Assembly (NCBI RefSeq): GCF_022213065.1
Contig: NZ_JAKLJA010000006.1
Coordinates: forward strand, 186,001-250,000
Direction of reading: 5' to 3'
Origin: Paraburkholderia tagetis
GTDB lineage: Bacteria; Pseudomonadota; Gammaproteobacteria; Burkholderiales; Burkholderiaceae
DNA length: 64,000 nt
Notes under the pieces: generated by a model
Databases searched by the model: none
What the model was told of the DNA's origin: nothing
Seen by the model: only the letters and a program-made list of their open reading frames with translations
Shown: in pieces, positions 44,342-52,730 of the stretch
Layout of the letters: every line of letters starts with the position of its first letter
Numbering within the stretch: the stretch's first letter is position 1
Program-made: the position numbers and the translations under genes

Positions 44342-46213
44342 ATGAACGACACGCCACAACCGCCGCCGCGCGGAGTTGCGCAGACCCGCACCGAACCCGG
44401 CGCGCAAGCCGCCACGCCACCGCTTGATCAGCCGGTAGCCGATCCGGTGGATCCGGCTGCCTCCGCGTCTGCCTCCGCGTCTGCCCCCGGGTCTCCCCCC
44501 GATACTGACGGTGTCTGGTATACCTCGTATCCGCCAGGCGTCCCGCACGAAGTCGATGTGACGCAGTACGCCTCGCTCATCCAGTTCTTCGACGACTGCA
44601 CCACCCGCTTTCGCGAGTGCGTGGCCTATGTGAGCGCCGGCTCGCCGATGACCTACGGCGCGCTCGCCCGCAAGGCCACCGCCTTCGGCTCATGGTTGCA
44701 GGGCGCGGGCGTGCAGCCCGGCGAGCGCGTGGCTATCATGCTGCCCAACACGCTCCAATATCCCGTCGCGCTATTTGGCGCGCTCAAGGCCGGTGCGGTC
44801 GTCGTGAACGTCAATCCGCTCTATACGGTGCGCGAGCTCGCGCATCAGTTGAAGGACAGCGGCGCGCAAACCATCGTCGTGTTCGAGAGCTTCGCGAAGA
44901 CGCTTGAAAACGCACTGCCCGGCACGCGCATCGAGCGCGTCGTCATCACGCAACTGGGCGATCTGCTGGGCGAGGGTTTCAACCTCAAGGGCCGCTTCAT
45001 CAACTTCATGCTGCGCCACGTGAAGAAGCTCGTGCCCGCGTACCGGCTGCCGCCCAGCGTGCGCCCGGTGCGCTTGCTCGACGCGCTCTCGCAGGGCGCC
45101 CGCGCGCCGCGCGCGAGCGTTACCGCAAAGCTCGACGATCTCGCCTTTCTGCAATACACGGGCGGCACCACGGGCGTGGCCAAAGGCGCGATGCTCACGC
45201 ACGGCACGATCCTCGCGAACGTGATCCAGGCGAAAGGATGGATTGCCGGGCAGCTCGAAAGCCAGACCGAGACCATCCTCACGCCGCTGCCGCTCTATCA
45301 CATCTACTCGCTCGCCGTGAATGCACTGATCTTTATGGCGATCGGCGGGCGCAACATCCTGATCGCGAATCCGCGCGACATGAAGCGCGTGATGAAGATC
45401 CTGCGTCACGAAACGTTCAGTTGCATCAGCGCGGTCAACACGCTCTATAACGCCTTCCTCGATAACGAGGAATTCCGCCAGCGCGATTTTTCGGGCCTCA
45501 AGCTCGCGATGGCGGGCGGCATGGCCACGCAGCATGCCATCGCCGAGCGCTTCAAGGCCGTCACCGGCAAGCCGATCATCGAGGGCTACGGGCTCACGGA
45601 ATGCTCGCCCATCGTGGCGATGAATCCGGTCGACCTCGATCATCTTAAGGATTTCGAAGGATCGATCGGGCTACCCGCGCCGTCCACACAAGTGCGCTTT
45701 CGCCGCGACGACGGCACGTGGGCGAACCTCGGCGAGCCGGGCGAGCTTTGCGTAAAGGGGCCGCAGGTCATGAAGGGCTACTGGATGCGCCCCGACGAGA
45801 CGGCGCGCGTCTTCGTCAACGACGGATGGCTGGCGACCGGCGACATCGGCATCATGGATGCGCGCGGCTATATCCGCCTCATCGACCGCAAGAAGGACAT
45901 GATCCTGGTCTCGGGCTTCAACGTGTACCCGAACGAAATCGAGGACGTGATCGCGCGGCATCCGGGCGTGCGCGAGGTGGCGGCCATCGGCGTGCCGGAT
46001 CTCGTGCAGGGCGAGCGCGTCAAGGTGTTTATCGTGCGTCGCGACCCGACGCTCACCGAGGATGCGCTGATCCAGTACTGCCGCCAGCAGCTCACGGGCT
46101 ACAAGGTGCCGCGCCTCGTGGAGTTTCGCGAGACGCTGCCGCAAAGCAATATCGGCAAGATCCTGCGCCGCGAATTGCGCGACGAAGAGATCGCCAAAAT
46201 AGGCAAGGCATGA
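44342..46213 (+). CDS. fadD: Long-chain-fatty-acid--CoA ligase
   Basis: 623 residues, longer than E. coli FadD because of a proline/alanine/serine leader of about 60 residues containing ASAS repeats. ANL motifs: YTGGTTGVAKGAMLTHG, LPLYHIYSLAVN, GMATQHAIAERFKAVTGKPIIEGYGLTECSP, GDIGIMDARGYI, DRKKDMILVSGFNVYPNEIEDV and NIGKILRREL with the catalytic lysine. This order matches FadD. CGGAGAACGATA precedes the ATG. The convergent small gene ends 16 bp later. Confidence 0.93.
   Translation: MNDTPQPPPRGVAQTRTEPGAQAATPPLDQPVADPVDPAASASASASAPGSPPDTDGVWYTSYPPGVPHEVDVTQYASLIQFFDDCTTRFRECVAYVSAGSPMTYGALARKATAFGSWLQGAGVQPGERVAIMLPNTLQYPVALFGALKAGAVVVNVNPLYTVRELAHQLKDSGAQTIVVFESFAKTLENALPGTRIERVVITQLGDLLGEGFNLKGRFINFMLRHVKKLVPAYRLPPSVRPVRLLDALSQGARAPRASVTAKLDDLAFLQYTGGTTGVAKGAMLTHGTILANVIQAKGWIAGQLESQTETILTPLPLYHIYSLAVNALIFMAIGGRNILIANPRDMKRVMKILRHETFSCISAVNTLYNAFLDNEEFRQRDFSGLKLAMAGGMATQHAIAERFKAVTGKPIIEGYGLTECSPIVAMNPVDLDHLKDFEGSIGLPAPSTQVRFRRDDGTWANLGEPGELCVKGPQVMKGYWMRPDETARVFVNDGWLATGDIGIMDARGYIRLIDRKKDMILVSGFNVYPNEIEDVIARHPGVREVAAIGVPDLVQGERVKVFIVRRDPTLTEDALIQYCRQQLTGYKVPRLVEFRETLPQSNIGKILRRELRDEEIAKIGKA
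44459..44494. repeat. 12-bp tandem repeat in the fadD leader
   Basis: Three units GCCTCCGCGTCT, two exact and one diverged, encode Ala-Ser-Ala-Ser. In frame with fadD and located in the variable leader, outside the catalytic domain. Confidence 0.8.
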
Positions 46214-46229
46214 GCAAGGCGGGCGCGGC

Positions 46230-46712
46230 TTAAGTTTGCTGCGCGTCGAGCATGTCGAGCCCATCGAGCACGATGCAGCCGCGCGGCGCCGTGAGACGCT
46301 CCAGCACGAAGCGATCGGAGGCACGTACTGCGCAGAGCATATAGTGCGCAACGGCGGAGCCTTCCGTGCCGGTTTCTAGGCGCCGTGCAAGCTGTGCGTG
46401 CCACAGCATGCCGATGTCGTCGCCGAATTGCGCTCCGAGTGCGAACGCCGACACACCCATCCGCGCGGCTTCTCTCGCGAGCGCCCTGCCCCGTGCAAGC
46501 GTCGGATCGTAGACGGCCATGCACACCGGATTTTGCATCGACGTCTGCCGGGTCGTTTGCTGGGTCGTTTGCATCGGCGCCTGTACCGGTTCTTGCCCGG
46601 CGCCTTGCAGCGCGCCGGGCGGCCACCGCCGCGTCGTGACTTTTGCGGCGCTTGCAGCCCACGCCGCCGCAAGCGCCCCACCCGCTACGTGAAGAAAGAC
46701 CCGCCGGTTCAT
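46230..46712 (-). CDS. Small exported hypothetical protein, partner of flavoprotein gene
   Basis: 160 residues. N-terminus MNRRVFLHVAGGALAAAWAASA is a signal peptide with an Arg-Arg pair, possibly Tat-type. A Gln/Thr-rich linker with TTQQTTRQT follows, from 12-bp DNA repeats (46547-46570). The mature domain contains NPVCMAVYDPTLARGRALAREAARMG, and MLWHAQLARRLETG ends in LTAPRGCIVLDGLDM. There is no CxxCH heme site. It lies 46 bp downstream of the VAO-family flavoprotein gene on the same strand, so joint function is likely, unknown in detail. Confidence 0.65.
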   Translation of the reverse strand: MNRRVFLHVAGGALAAAWAASAAKVTTRRWPPGALQGAGQEPVQAPMQTTQQTTRQTSMQNPVCMAVYDPTLARGRALAREAARMGVSAFALGAQFGDDIGMLWHAQLARRLETGTEGSAVAHYMLCAVRASDRFVLERLTAPRGCIVLDGLDMLDAQQT

Positions 46713-46758
46713 CGCGTCGCCCTCGTTTCCGTGCCCGCTTCGCGCAGGTGGATACGCA

Positions 46759-48363
46759 TCACGTATAGCCGCGCATGGCGCGCCACGCCGCCGGCCACAC
46801 ACCCTGCTTGCCAGGCGCCAGCACGCCCTGTGGATCGAGCGCGTCCTTCACCGTTTGCGCGAGCCGCAGCAGCGCGCCATCGTTGAAGTCGTACTGCGCC
46901 GCCGCGTAATCCATGTAAAGCAGATGCGAGCGGTACACGCCATAGCCGGCCGCGCGCGCATCGCTCATCAACGCGCGCAGCAGGTCGCCTGCGCGGGCCG
47001 CATCGTCGTGCCGCTCGCGCGCGAAGATCGCCGCGAACACGTGATGCAGACAACGCCCCGCCGCCGTGAATCCGCCGTAGTAATCGAAGCCATATTCCGC
47101 CGCGCGCGCCTTCACGAGCGCGTACTGGCGCAGCGCGTCGCGGCCATCGGCGGGACACAGCGGCGAGAAGTCCACATGCGCGCCCTCGCCACCGCGCCAG
47201 TCGAGCATGCGAAACGCGCTCATCGAAGGAATGCCGGCCATGTTGCGGTCGCCGCCGCCCTGCGGTTCCTCGCTGCCCGCATAGCGCTTTGCGAACGCGC
47301 GCGCGTGCGGCACCTGAGCGAACGCGCGCTCGACGATGCGACGCTGTAGCTCGATCACCTCGGGCTCGCCGTAGAGCGCGTAATGCAGATTCCACCGGCC
47401 AACATCGAGATCGCGCTGCATGGCTGCAACGGCCGCCTCGGGCATCGGCCCGTCGCCCTCGTACCAGCGCGCACGCGGCGCCATGCTGGCCGCGCGGCGG
47501 ATCGCGCCTTCGATCACCGCGTGCTGTGCGATCGTGCCGCCCAGTTGCAACCCGCGCAGCGTATCGACGATAAAGCCCAGATCGTCCTCGCGCGCAAACT
47601 GGATTTCGCCGATCACATAAGCAGGCGGCGCCGGCATCAACCAGAGCCCCATCTTCGTCACGATGCCGTAGTTCGATTGCGTGAAGAGCGCGTCGAACGA
47701 CGGCCCGTAGCCCGGTTTGTAGAGCTGCCACGCCGTGCCCGTCCCGAGCGCGCCCATGCCCGTGCGCACGATCTCGCCATTGGCAAGCACGATCTCCATA
47801 CCGCACTGCGCCGCCGCATGATCGCCATAGGCCGTGTAGCCGAAGCCGCGCTCGAGCGTATTGCCGATCACGCTGCCCCAGCCCGCCGCAGGCGGATCGA
47901 CCCACAGCTTTAGGCCGTGCTCGCGCAGATACGCATGGAGATCGAAGTAGCTCACGCCGGGCTCGACGAGCGCCCACGCGAGCCGCTCGTCCACGGCGAG
48001 CACGCGGTTCAGGCGCTGCAAGTCCAGCACGACCGATCCCGCGAGGCGCGGGGCTGCGCCACCGTAGGCGAAGTTGCGGCCCGTGGAGACGGTCCAGAGC
48101 GGCACGCGTGCCGCGTTGGCCACGCGCAGGATCGCGCGGATCTCATCGACGTCGGCCGGCAGGAGCGCCGCCGAAGGCGCAAATGTATTCGCATCCCCGA
48201 CGGGCGCGAACGGATCGAAATACGGCGCGAGCGCGGCGCCCCCACGGCAGACGTTGGGCGCACCCACGATGGCCTCGAACGCAGCAAGCGCACGCGCGAA
48301 ACGCGCCGCGCTCATGCCGGGCGGCAGCACGCGAGCCGTCGTGTCCGTTCGCTCCGTTTCCAT
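46759..48363 (-). CDS. FAD-binding oxidoreductase, VAO / 4-cresol dehydrogenase family
   Basis: 534 residues from ATG 48363 (a GTG at 48387 would add eight). FAD_binding_4 domain: VPLWTVSTGRNFAYGGAAPR, LERGFGYTAYGDHAAAQCGMEIVL, TQSNYGIVTKMGLWLMPAP; C-terminal cap domain with DFSPLCPADGR and FDYYGGFTAAGRCLHHVFAAIF, ending in the DALDPQGVLAPGKQGVWP motif. Homologues oxidise 4-alkylphenols or vanillyl alcohols. The usual cytochrome c partner is absent; a small exported protein follows instead. No signal peptide on the enzyme itself. Confidence 0.85.
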   Translation of the reverse strand: METERTDTTARVLPPGMSAARFARALAAFEAIVGAPNVCRGGAALAPYFDPFAPVGDANTFAPSAALLPADVDEIRAILRVANAARVPLWTVSTGRNFAYGGAAPRLAGSVVLDLQRLNRVLAVDERLAWALVEPGVSYFDLHAYLREHGLKLWVDPPAAGWGSVIGNTLERGFGYTAYGDHAAAQCGMEIVLANGEIVRTGMGALGTGTAWQLYKPGYGPSFDALFTQSNYGIVTKMGLWLMPAPPAYVIGEIQFAREDDLGFIVDTLRGLQLGGTIAQHAVIEGAIRRAASMAPRARWYEGDGPMPEAAVAAMQRDLDVGRWNLHYALYGEPEVIELQRRIVERAFAQVPHARAFAKRYAGSEEPQGGGDRNMAGIPSMSAFRMLDWRGGEGAHVDFSPLCPADGRDALRQYALVKARAAEYGFDYYGGFTAAGRCLHHVFAAIFARERHDDAARAGDLLRALMSDARAAGYGVYRSHLLYMDYAAAQYDFNDGALLRLAQTVKDALDPQGVLAPGKQGVWPAAWRAMRGYT

Positions 48364-48383
48364 CGCGCGTTTGTCGCTGCTTT

Positions 48384-48469
48384 TCACCGTTTATCGCCGC
48401 TATTCACAGCTCGTCACCGCCGCTATTCACCGCCGCTTTTCACCGCTTTTCACCGCCCATCACCATTGG
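48384..48469. repeat. Degenerate TTCACCG repeats between anti-sigma and flavoprotein genes
   Basis: About seven copies of TTCACCG or TCACCGC, several spaced 9-18 bp apart (such as CTATTCACCGCCGCTTTTCACCG). They span the intergenic space, the end of the anti-sigma gene and the flavoprotein leader. No obvious function. Confidence 0.6.
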
Positions 48470-49473
48470 GCCGGCGTGCCGCCGAGCGCGCCGCACACCT
48501 CATAGGCGATCGTGCGCAGGCGAGCCTCCGAAGCCGGGCCGGAGAGCGCGTAGCCCATGCCTTTGGTGCTCCAGTAGAAGGTGCGGCTGCTGCCATCGCT
48601 CAGCAGATGCACCGCATCGCGATCACGGCCCGACGCGCTCACGTAGAGCGTGAGCCGCGCCCCGGCGTGGTTCTGATACATGAACTGCGCCGCTGGACCG
48701 GCCGCGCCCGGCAATAGCCGGCCGCCCACGAGCGCATAGCCGTATTCACCGAGCGGCGGAACGGCGAGTTGCGTGCCAAGCCGCTTCGAAAGCCACGCGA
48801 CTAGATGAGCCTCGTCCGCTGCGCCCACTTCAACGGGATGACGCACTTCAGGCGAGTACACGGCATAGGCAACATCGGCGCGTCGCGCGAAGCCTTGCGC
48901 GTCGCGCGCGAGAAATGCGGAGTCCTGGGCGGAGTCATGTGCGGAATCACGCGCGGAGTCATGTGCGGAATCACGAAGGGAATCAAGCGCGAAGCTACGG
49001 CCCGCGTCCGCATTCCCCCGCGTGGCCCACGCGCCATCCGGGAGCCATTGCGGCATCAGCGCGCCCGCCGCCATCGCGAAGCCCGCACCCACGACGGCCC
49101 ACGCCGCCGCGAGGCCCGCGCGCCGCCACCACGGATCGCGCCGCCTCAGCACCACGTAACCGGGCGAATCGGCCTCGTCGCCGGCGCGGCAGAGCGTTTG
49201 CAACGCGGCCTTCTGCGCGCGCCAGGCGGCGACGCGCTGCGCGGCGTGCTCGTCGGTCGCCAGCCGCGCCTGTATTGCCGCGCGCGCGTCGGCGGGCAAT
49301 TCGTCGTCGAGCCAGGCGCTCAGCGCGGCCAGATCCGCATCGGAATCCGCAAAAGCCGCGAAGGCCGCAGAGGCCTGCGGCGGCACCGGGCCAGACGGTC
49401 CCCCACCATCGGGCAAAGCGGCCGGTGCGGGATGTGCGCTCGCGCGCTCGCGTTCGAGTTCGTCGTCGTTCAT
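48460..49473 (-). CDS. Anti-sigma factor (membrane-anchored)
   Basis: 337 residues. Cytoplasmic N-terminal part with DADLAALSAWLDDELPADARAAIQARLATDEHAAQRVAAWRAQK, the common fold of ECF anti-sigma proteins without a zinc His-Cys-Cys set. One membrane segment (about residues 125-146, AGLAAAWAVVGAGFAMAAGAL) leads to a periplasmic domain with FYWSTKGMGYALSGPASEARLRTIAYEV. Just after the membrane a DSAHDSAR repeat comes from 12-bp DNA units. Its ATG overlaps the sigma-factor stop by four bases, so the two are coupled. Confidence 0.85.
   Translation of the reverse strand: MNDDELERERASAHPAPAALPDGGGPSGPVPPQASAAFAAFADSDADLAALSAWLDDELPADARAAIQARLATDEHAAQRVAAWRAQKAALQTLCRAGDEADSPGYVVLRRRDPWWRRAGLAAAWAVVGAGFAMAAGALMPQWLPDGAWATRGNADAGRSFALDSLRDSAHDSARDSAHDSAQDSAFLARDAQGFARRADVAYAVYSPEVRHPVEVGAADEAHLVAWLSKRLGTQLAVPPLGEYGYALVGGRLLPGAAGPAAQFMYQNHAGARLTLYVSASGRDRDAVHLLSDGSSRTFYWSTKGMGYALSGPASEARLRTIAYEVCGALGGTPAQW
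48917..48988. repeat. 12-bp in-frame tandem repeat in the anti-sigma gene, six units
   Basis: Six units of GCGGAxTCxxGx in a row; on the coding strand Asp-Ser-Ala plus His, Arg or Gln. It lies immediately after the membrane segment, in the periplasmic stalk. Confidence 0.88.
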
Positions 49474-50021
49474 CGCGTCGTCCCCACCACCCTGAGCGGC
49501 GCGGCACGCCGCACCGGATCCTGCACCGGCCCCCTGTCGAGCAATACGCGCAAATGCTCGCGCGCACGCGAAAGACGCGACATCACGGTACCCGCCGGCA
49601 CGCCGAGCACCGTCGACGCCTCTTGATAGCTCAGTTCCTCCACGCATACCAGTAACAGCACCTCGCGCTGCGCGGCGGGAAGCAGATAGAGCGCGCGCTG
49701 CAGATCGCGCAGCACGAGGCCGTCGACCTCCCCGTGCGGCGCTTCGAGCGTGCGCCAAGGCGCGCTTTCGTCATCCACCGCAATCTCGCGCCGGGCGCGC
49801 AACTGGTCGATATAGATGTGACGCAGGATCGTCAGCAACCAGGCGCGCAGATTGCTATCGGGCCGAAACGACGAGGCACGCGAGAGCGCGCGCTCGGCGG
49901 CGTCCTGCACGAGATCGTCGGCCCAGGCGCCATCGCCGGTGAGCGCACGCGCGTAGCGGCGCATGGGCGCGAGCTGCGCGACCACTTGCGCTTCGAACTC
50001 CGCGGACGGTCGGCGCAGCAT
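49470..50021 (-). CDS. ECF RNA polymerase sigma factor
   Basis: 183 residues from ATG 50021 (a GTG at 50033 adds four). Sigma-2: RRYARALTGDGAWADDLVQDAAERAL, FRPDSNLRAWLLTILRHIYIDQLR, the core-binding and -10 region. Sigma-4: LYLLPAAQREVLLLVCVEELSYQEASTVLGVPAGTVMSRLSRAREHL, the -35 helix-turn-helix. Middle gene of a leftward lipoprotein-sigma-anti-sigma operon. The membrane anchor of the partner suggests response to an envelope signal. No strong Shine-Dalgarno supports either start. Confidence 0.93.
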   Translation of the reverse strand: MLRRPSAEFEAQVVAQLAPMRRYARALTGDGAWADDLVQDAAERALSRASSFRPDSNLRAWLLTILRHIYIDQLRARREIAVDDESAPWRTLEAPHGEVDGLVLRDLQRALYLLPAAQREVLLLVCVEELSYQEASTVLGVPAGTVMSRLSRAREHLRVLLDRGPVQDPVRRAAPLRVVGTTR

Positions 50022-50058
50022 GGCGCGCGGCACCCGGTGGCGCTGTCAATGCCGCAAA

Positions 50059-50205
50059 TCAGTAACCGCCGCCCGACGAACCGCCGGAGCTGTTCGACAT
50101 GCTGCCGCTGCCCGAATTCATGTCGCTGCACGCGGTAACCGAACCCGATACCGCGGCCATCGTCAAGCAGACAAGGCAAGCAAGAACAATACGGAACCGT
50201 TTCAT
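50059..50205 (-). CDS. Small lipoprotein preceding the sigma operon
   Basis: 48 residues: signal MKRFRIVLACLVCLTMAAVSGSVTAC with a likely lipidation cysteine in VTAC, then a Ser/Gly/Asn tail (DMNSGSGSMSNSSGGSSGGGY). GGGAG lies seven bases before the ATG at 50205. It is 25-38 bp before the sigma gene on the same strand and so is probably its co-transcribed first gene. The tail has no fold of its own. Confidence 0.7.
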   Translation of the reverse strand: MKRFRIVLACLVCLTMAAVSGSVTACSDMNSGSGSMSNSSGGSSGGGY

Positions 50206-50845
50206 GGTCATCTCCCGTGTGAGAAGGCCGGGCAAGAAACCCACCAGGAAGCCCGCCAGGCCATTAGCCTGCATTAGCTGGGAAAAGCGAACTGCCGGCG
50301 CGTGACGAACGTCGCATACGGCTCATTGCGATCGTCGTGCTCGTCGTGAATCGCTCTGGCGTCGACATGGAGATAAACGCGGCGCAGCGGAGCCTTATTC
50401 CTGATTCGCGCCAACTATTTGTAGATGTACCCGTGCGTCGCCGCACGGAACGCAAACGTGCAACACCGGACAATCGCAAAGCAGTAAGACGTTGGAAAGG
50501 TCCGATACGCTCACGCGCAAATACATCGAAATCCGCGACACATTCGTCCACGCTTTGCACTACGCTATGAACGTATGCGCCGCGGGCGCGGCCAACGCAA
50601 CCGCATCTAACCGACCGTATCCCGGCGACCCGGTGCAATCTTCACAGTTCGAGCCCCGCTTTCATGAACCTTCGCGGGCATGCGCCGTGCCCGCCTGGCA
50701 ATACTGCGGCCGCGACCGCGAGCCGGTATAGTTCTGCAGTAAAGTATGCCAACGCACGCGCGCTTTGCCGGCACAAGGTAGAATTCCGGCGAGCAAACGT
50801 TTCCAAATGAATTGCGGCATTAAGCCGCCTGGTCAAAATTCGTCC
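50206..50845. other. Divergent intergenic region sigma operon / hfq2
   Basis: 640 bp without a gene that I can support. One open frame on each strand passes through, but neither has a Shine-Dalgarno site or a family. Expected contents are the ECF operon promoter on the left and the hfq2 promoter on the right; the AT-richer stretch 50700-50760 (with TATAGTT and AAAGTATG) is the likeliest place for the second. Confidence 0.5.
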
Positions 50846-51334
50846 ATGCCTTCCGCAGAATCGCACCCGCAAAACGACTTCATGAACGCCGCGCGCAAAG
50901 AGCGCAAGCGTGTCGAAATCTATCTGGTCAACGGCATTCGCCTGACTGGATGCATCGAGTCGTTCGATCAGTATCTGGTGATGCTGCGCACGCCTGTCGG
51001 CCTGCAAGGCATCTACAAACGCGCCATCTCCACCATCCAGCTCGACACCGGCACGCGTCCGGGTCCGCGCACGCCGCGCCCCTCGCACGGCGAGCACACG
51101 AGCCGCGGCCCGCATAGCAGCTATGGCGGCCATGGTCCGCGCGAATCGCGCGAGCCTCGCGAATCGCGTGAGCCCCGGGAGCGCGAGCCGCGCGAATCCT
51201 GGTCGGCGCCCGCTTCGTCCGAGCGCCCGGCCCAGGACGGCCCGGTGGTCGTCACGCGCCGCCGCCGGCTCTACGGCTCCGTGAACAACGGCGGCAATGG
51301 CGGCAATGGCGGCGAAGGCTCGAACAACAGCTAA
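50846..51334 (+). CDS. hfq2: Hfq-type RNA chaperone with long C-terminal tail (Hfq2)
   Basis: 162 residues. Residues 10-75 are the Sm fold: [38 protein letters not shown], then [11 protein letters not shown], the Sm2 motif that lines the uridine-binding pore. The Sm2 Lys-Arg replaces the Lys-His of ordinary Hfq. The tail is basic and Arg/Glu/Pro/Gly rich with repeated RESREPRE and ends [11 protein letters not shown], and is predicted disordered. Burkholderia cenocepacia carries both a 79-residue Hfq and a 188-residue Hfq2; this matches the second. ATG 50846 chosen over TTG 50765. Confidence 0.9.
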   Translation: MPSAESHPQNDFMNAARKERKRVEIYLVNGIRLTGCIESFDQYLVMLRTPVGLQGIYKRAISTIQLDTGTRPGPRTPRPSHGEHTSRGPHSSYGGHGPRESREPRESREPREREPRESWSAPASSERPAQDGPVVVTRRRRLYGSVNNGGNGGNGGEGSNNS

Positions 51335-51548
51335 GCCGTGCGTGTGCGTGCCGCGCACATTTTTTCAGCAACGGCCGATCTCACGATGTGCAAGCGCGCG
51401 CCGCGCGCTTGCGCTCGTTCTCATCCGTGGTCTGGAGTGCTCCGAATTGCACACGCGTCCGGAAACATGCGTGCCGGACGCGGCCACGCGCTCATGATTT
51501 TTCCCTTTGCGTTATTCTGAAAGCGACCCCCTTCGCCCGGAGAACGCC

Positions 51549-51725
51549 ATGAGCCCATCCAAACCGAAGCCCTCTCAGCCCTCGCAGGAAGACGCGCTCG
51601 ACGAGGCGCTCGAAGAGACTTTCCCGGCAAGCGACCCCATCGCGGTCGACCCGCCCCCTTCCAAACCCAAGCCCGCCGACGACGCGAAAAAAGGCCGCGA
51701 CACGCATCGTCACGGCAAGCGCTGA
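51549..51725 (+). CDS. Small hydrophilic conserved protein with ALEETFPASDPI motif
   Basis: 58 residues, no named function. Centre DEALDEALEETFPASDPIAVDPP, flanked by Pro/Lys/Ser-rich ends. Short proteins with the EETFPASDP core are widespread in Proteobacteria. Highly charged, likely unfolded. CCGGAGAACGCC precedes the ATG, a good Shine-Dalgarno. It stands alone, 214 bp after hfq2. Confidence 0.68.
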   Translation: MSPSKPKPSQPSQEDALDEALEETFPASDPIAVDPPPSKPKPADDAKKGRDTHRHGKR

Positions 51726-51889
51726 ACGCGGAATATCCCGCCCAAAAACAATAAAGGCGGCACGTCATGGACGCCCGCCTTCATTTCCCATCCTGCCTTG
51801 CTGCTACGACCGGCCATTGCGCCGGCCCGCATCGACGAGGCCGGATTTCCGCCCCCAACCGGTGCCCCATCCGGTGCCCCGCTAAGGTC

Positions 51890-52678
51890 TTACCGGACCG
51901 GCAAGCCGCCCTCGACCTCACGTTGCAGCTGTTGCACCTGGCGCTGCACCGCACGCAGTTGATCCTGTGCGGCCGTCTTCTCGACCTGGAGCGCATTCGC
52001 CTGAGCGCGCGTCTGCTTCTGCTGATCCGCGACGATCGCCTGTTGCTGGCGAGCGATCGCGAGGTCGGCCTGCAGGCGCTTGGCGTGATCCTGCGTCAGC
52101 GCGATCATGCGCGCCGTGAACGCCTTTTGCGCTTCGAGGCGCGTGCGCCGGATCTCGACATCCGACAACTGGAGCGTCCTCTGCACAAAGTCGCGATAGA
52201 TCGCCTCGGCACGCGTCTCGTCGCTGGTCTTGATCACGCGCCAGAACGTCTTGTTCTGGAATAGCGTCACGTAATAGGTCATCTCCTTGCCTTGGAACAG
52301 GAGACTCGCGCCATAAGTGCCGTTGTAGGTCGTGCGCAGTTCGTTGAGATCGGAGCCGCGGATCATCTGCTGCAACTCGGCCACATTGCCGGCTGCGTTC
52401 TGCTGCGCCTCCTCGGGCGTAAGCGCGACCGGCGCGCCGGGCAAAGGCTGCGCCGCCGACGACGCTTGAGGCTGCACAGCCGCAGCCGCCGGGTCTTGAG
52501 CCGCCGCCGTATTCATTGCCACGTTTGCCGTGGCCTGCGCCTTTGCTTGCCCCGTCGCCGGCGCTGCTGCTGCCTGCGCAGCCTGATCAGGCAGTGATTG
52601 CGCGCAGCCGGCTTCCACACCCCCTAGCAGCATCAGTGCAGCGAACGCGACTTGTCGAACTCTCCACTTGTCGTTCAT
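51890..52678 (-). CDS. DUF2968 family exported protein
   Basis: 262 residues. Signal peptide MNDKWRVRQVAFAALMLLGGVEAGCA, with a possible lipidation cysteine, then an Ala/Gln/Pro-rich linker of about 60 residues. The DUF2968 domain starts near residue 95: VAELQQMIRGSDLNELRTTYNGTYGASLLFQ, YYVTLFQNKTFWRVIKT, and a C-terminal coiled coil rich in Gln/Arg. AGAGG precedes the ATG. It diverges from nothing nearby and ends before the Tad regulator in the opposite sense of transcription start; role unknown, possibly envelope-related. Confidence 0.85.
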   Translation of the reverse strand: MNDKWRVRQVAFAALMLLGGVEAGCAQSLPDQAAQAAAAPATGQAKAQATANVAMNTAAAQDPAAAAVQPQASSAAQPLPGAPVALTPEEAQQNAAGNVAELQQMIRGSDLNELRTTYNGTYGASLLFQGKEMTYYVTLFQNKTFWRVIKTSDETRAEAIYRDFVQRTLQLSDVEIRRTRLEAQKAFTARMIALTQDHAKRLQADLAIARQQQAIVADQQKQTRAQANALQVEKTAAQDQLRAVQRQVQQLQREVEGGLPVR

Positions 52679-52730
52679 GAAGCCTCTGATTTGTACAGTT
52701 TTTGTATGATTTTACAAAATCGCACAATTA

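Noticed and set aside
46385..46397. Possible second sigma-54 site on the minus strand near TGGCACG
   Set aside because: Spacing to the next GC is not ten bases, so the strict GG-N10-GC rule fails.
48384..48469. TTCACCG repeats as a CRISPR array
   Set aside because: Units are 7-12 bp, without regular spacers of 30 bp or more, and no cas genes are present.
50264..50638. 124-codon minus-strand frame in the sigma/hfq2 spacer
   Set aside because: No Shine-Dalgarno site, no recognisable domain, composition typical of chance frames in GC-rich spacer.
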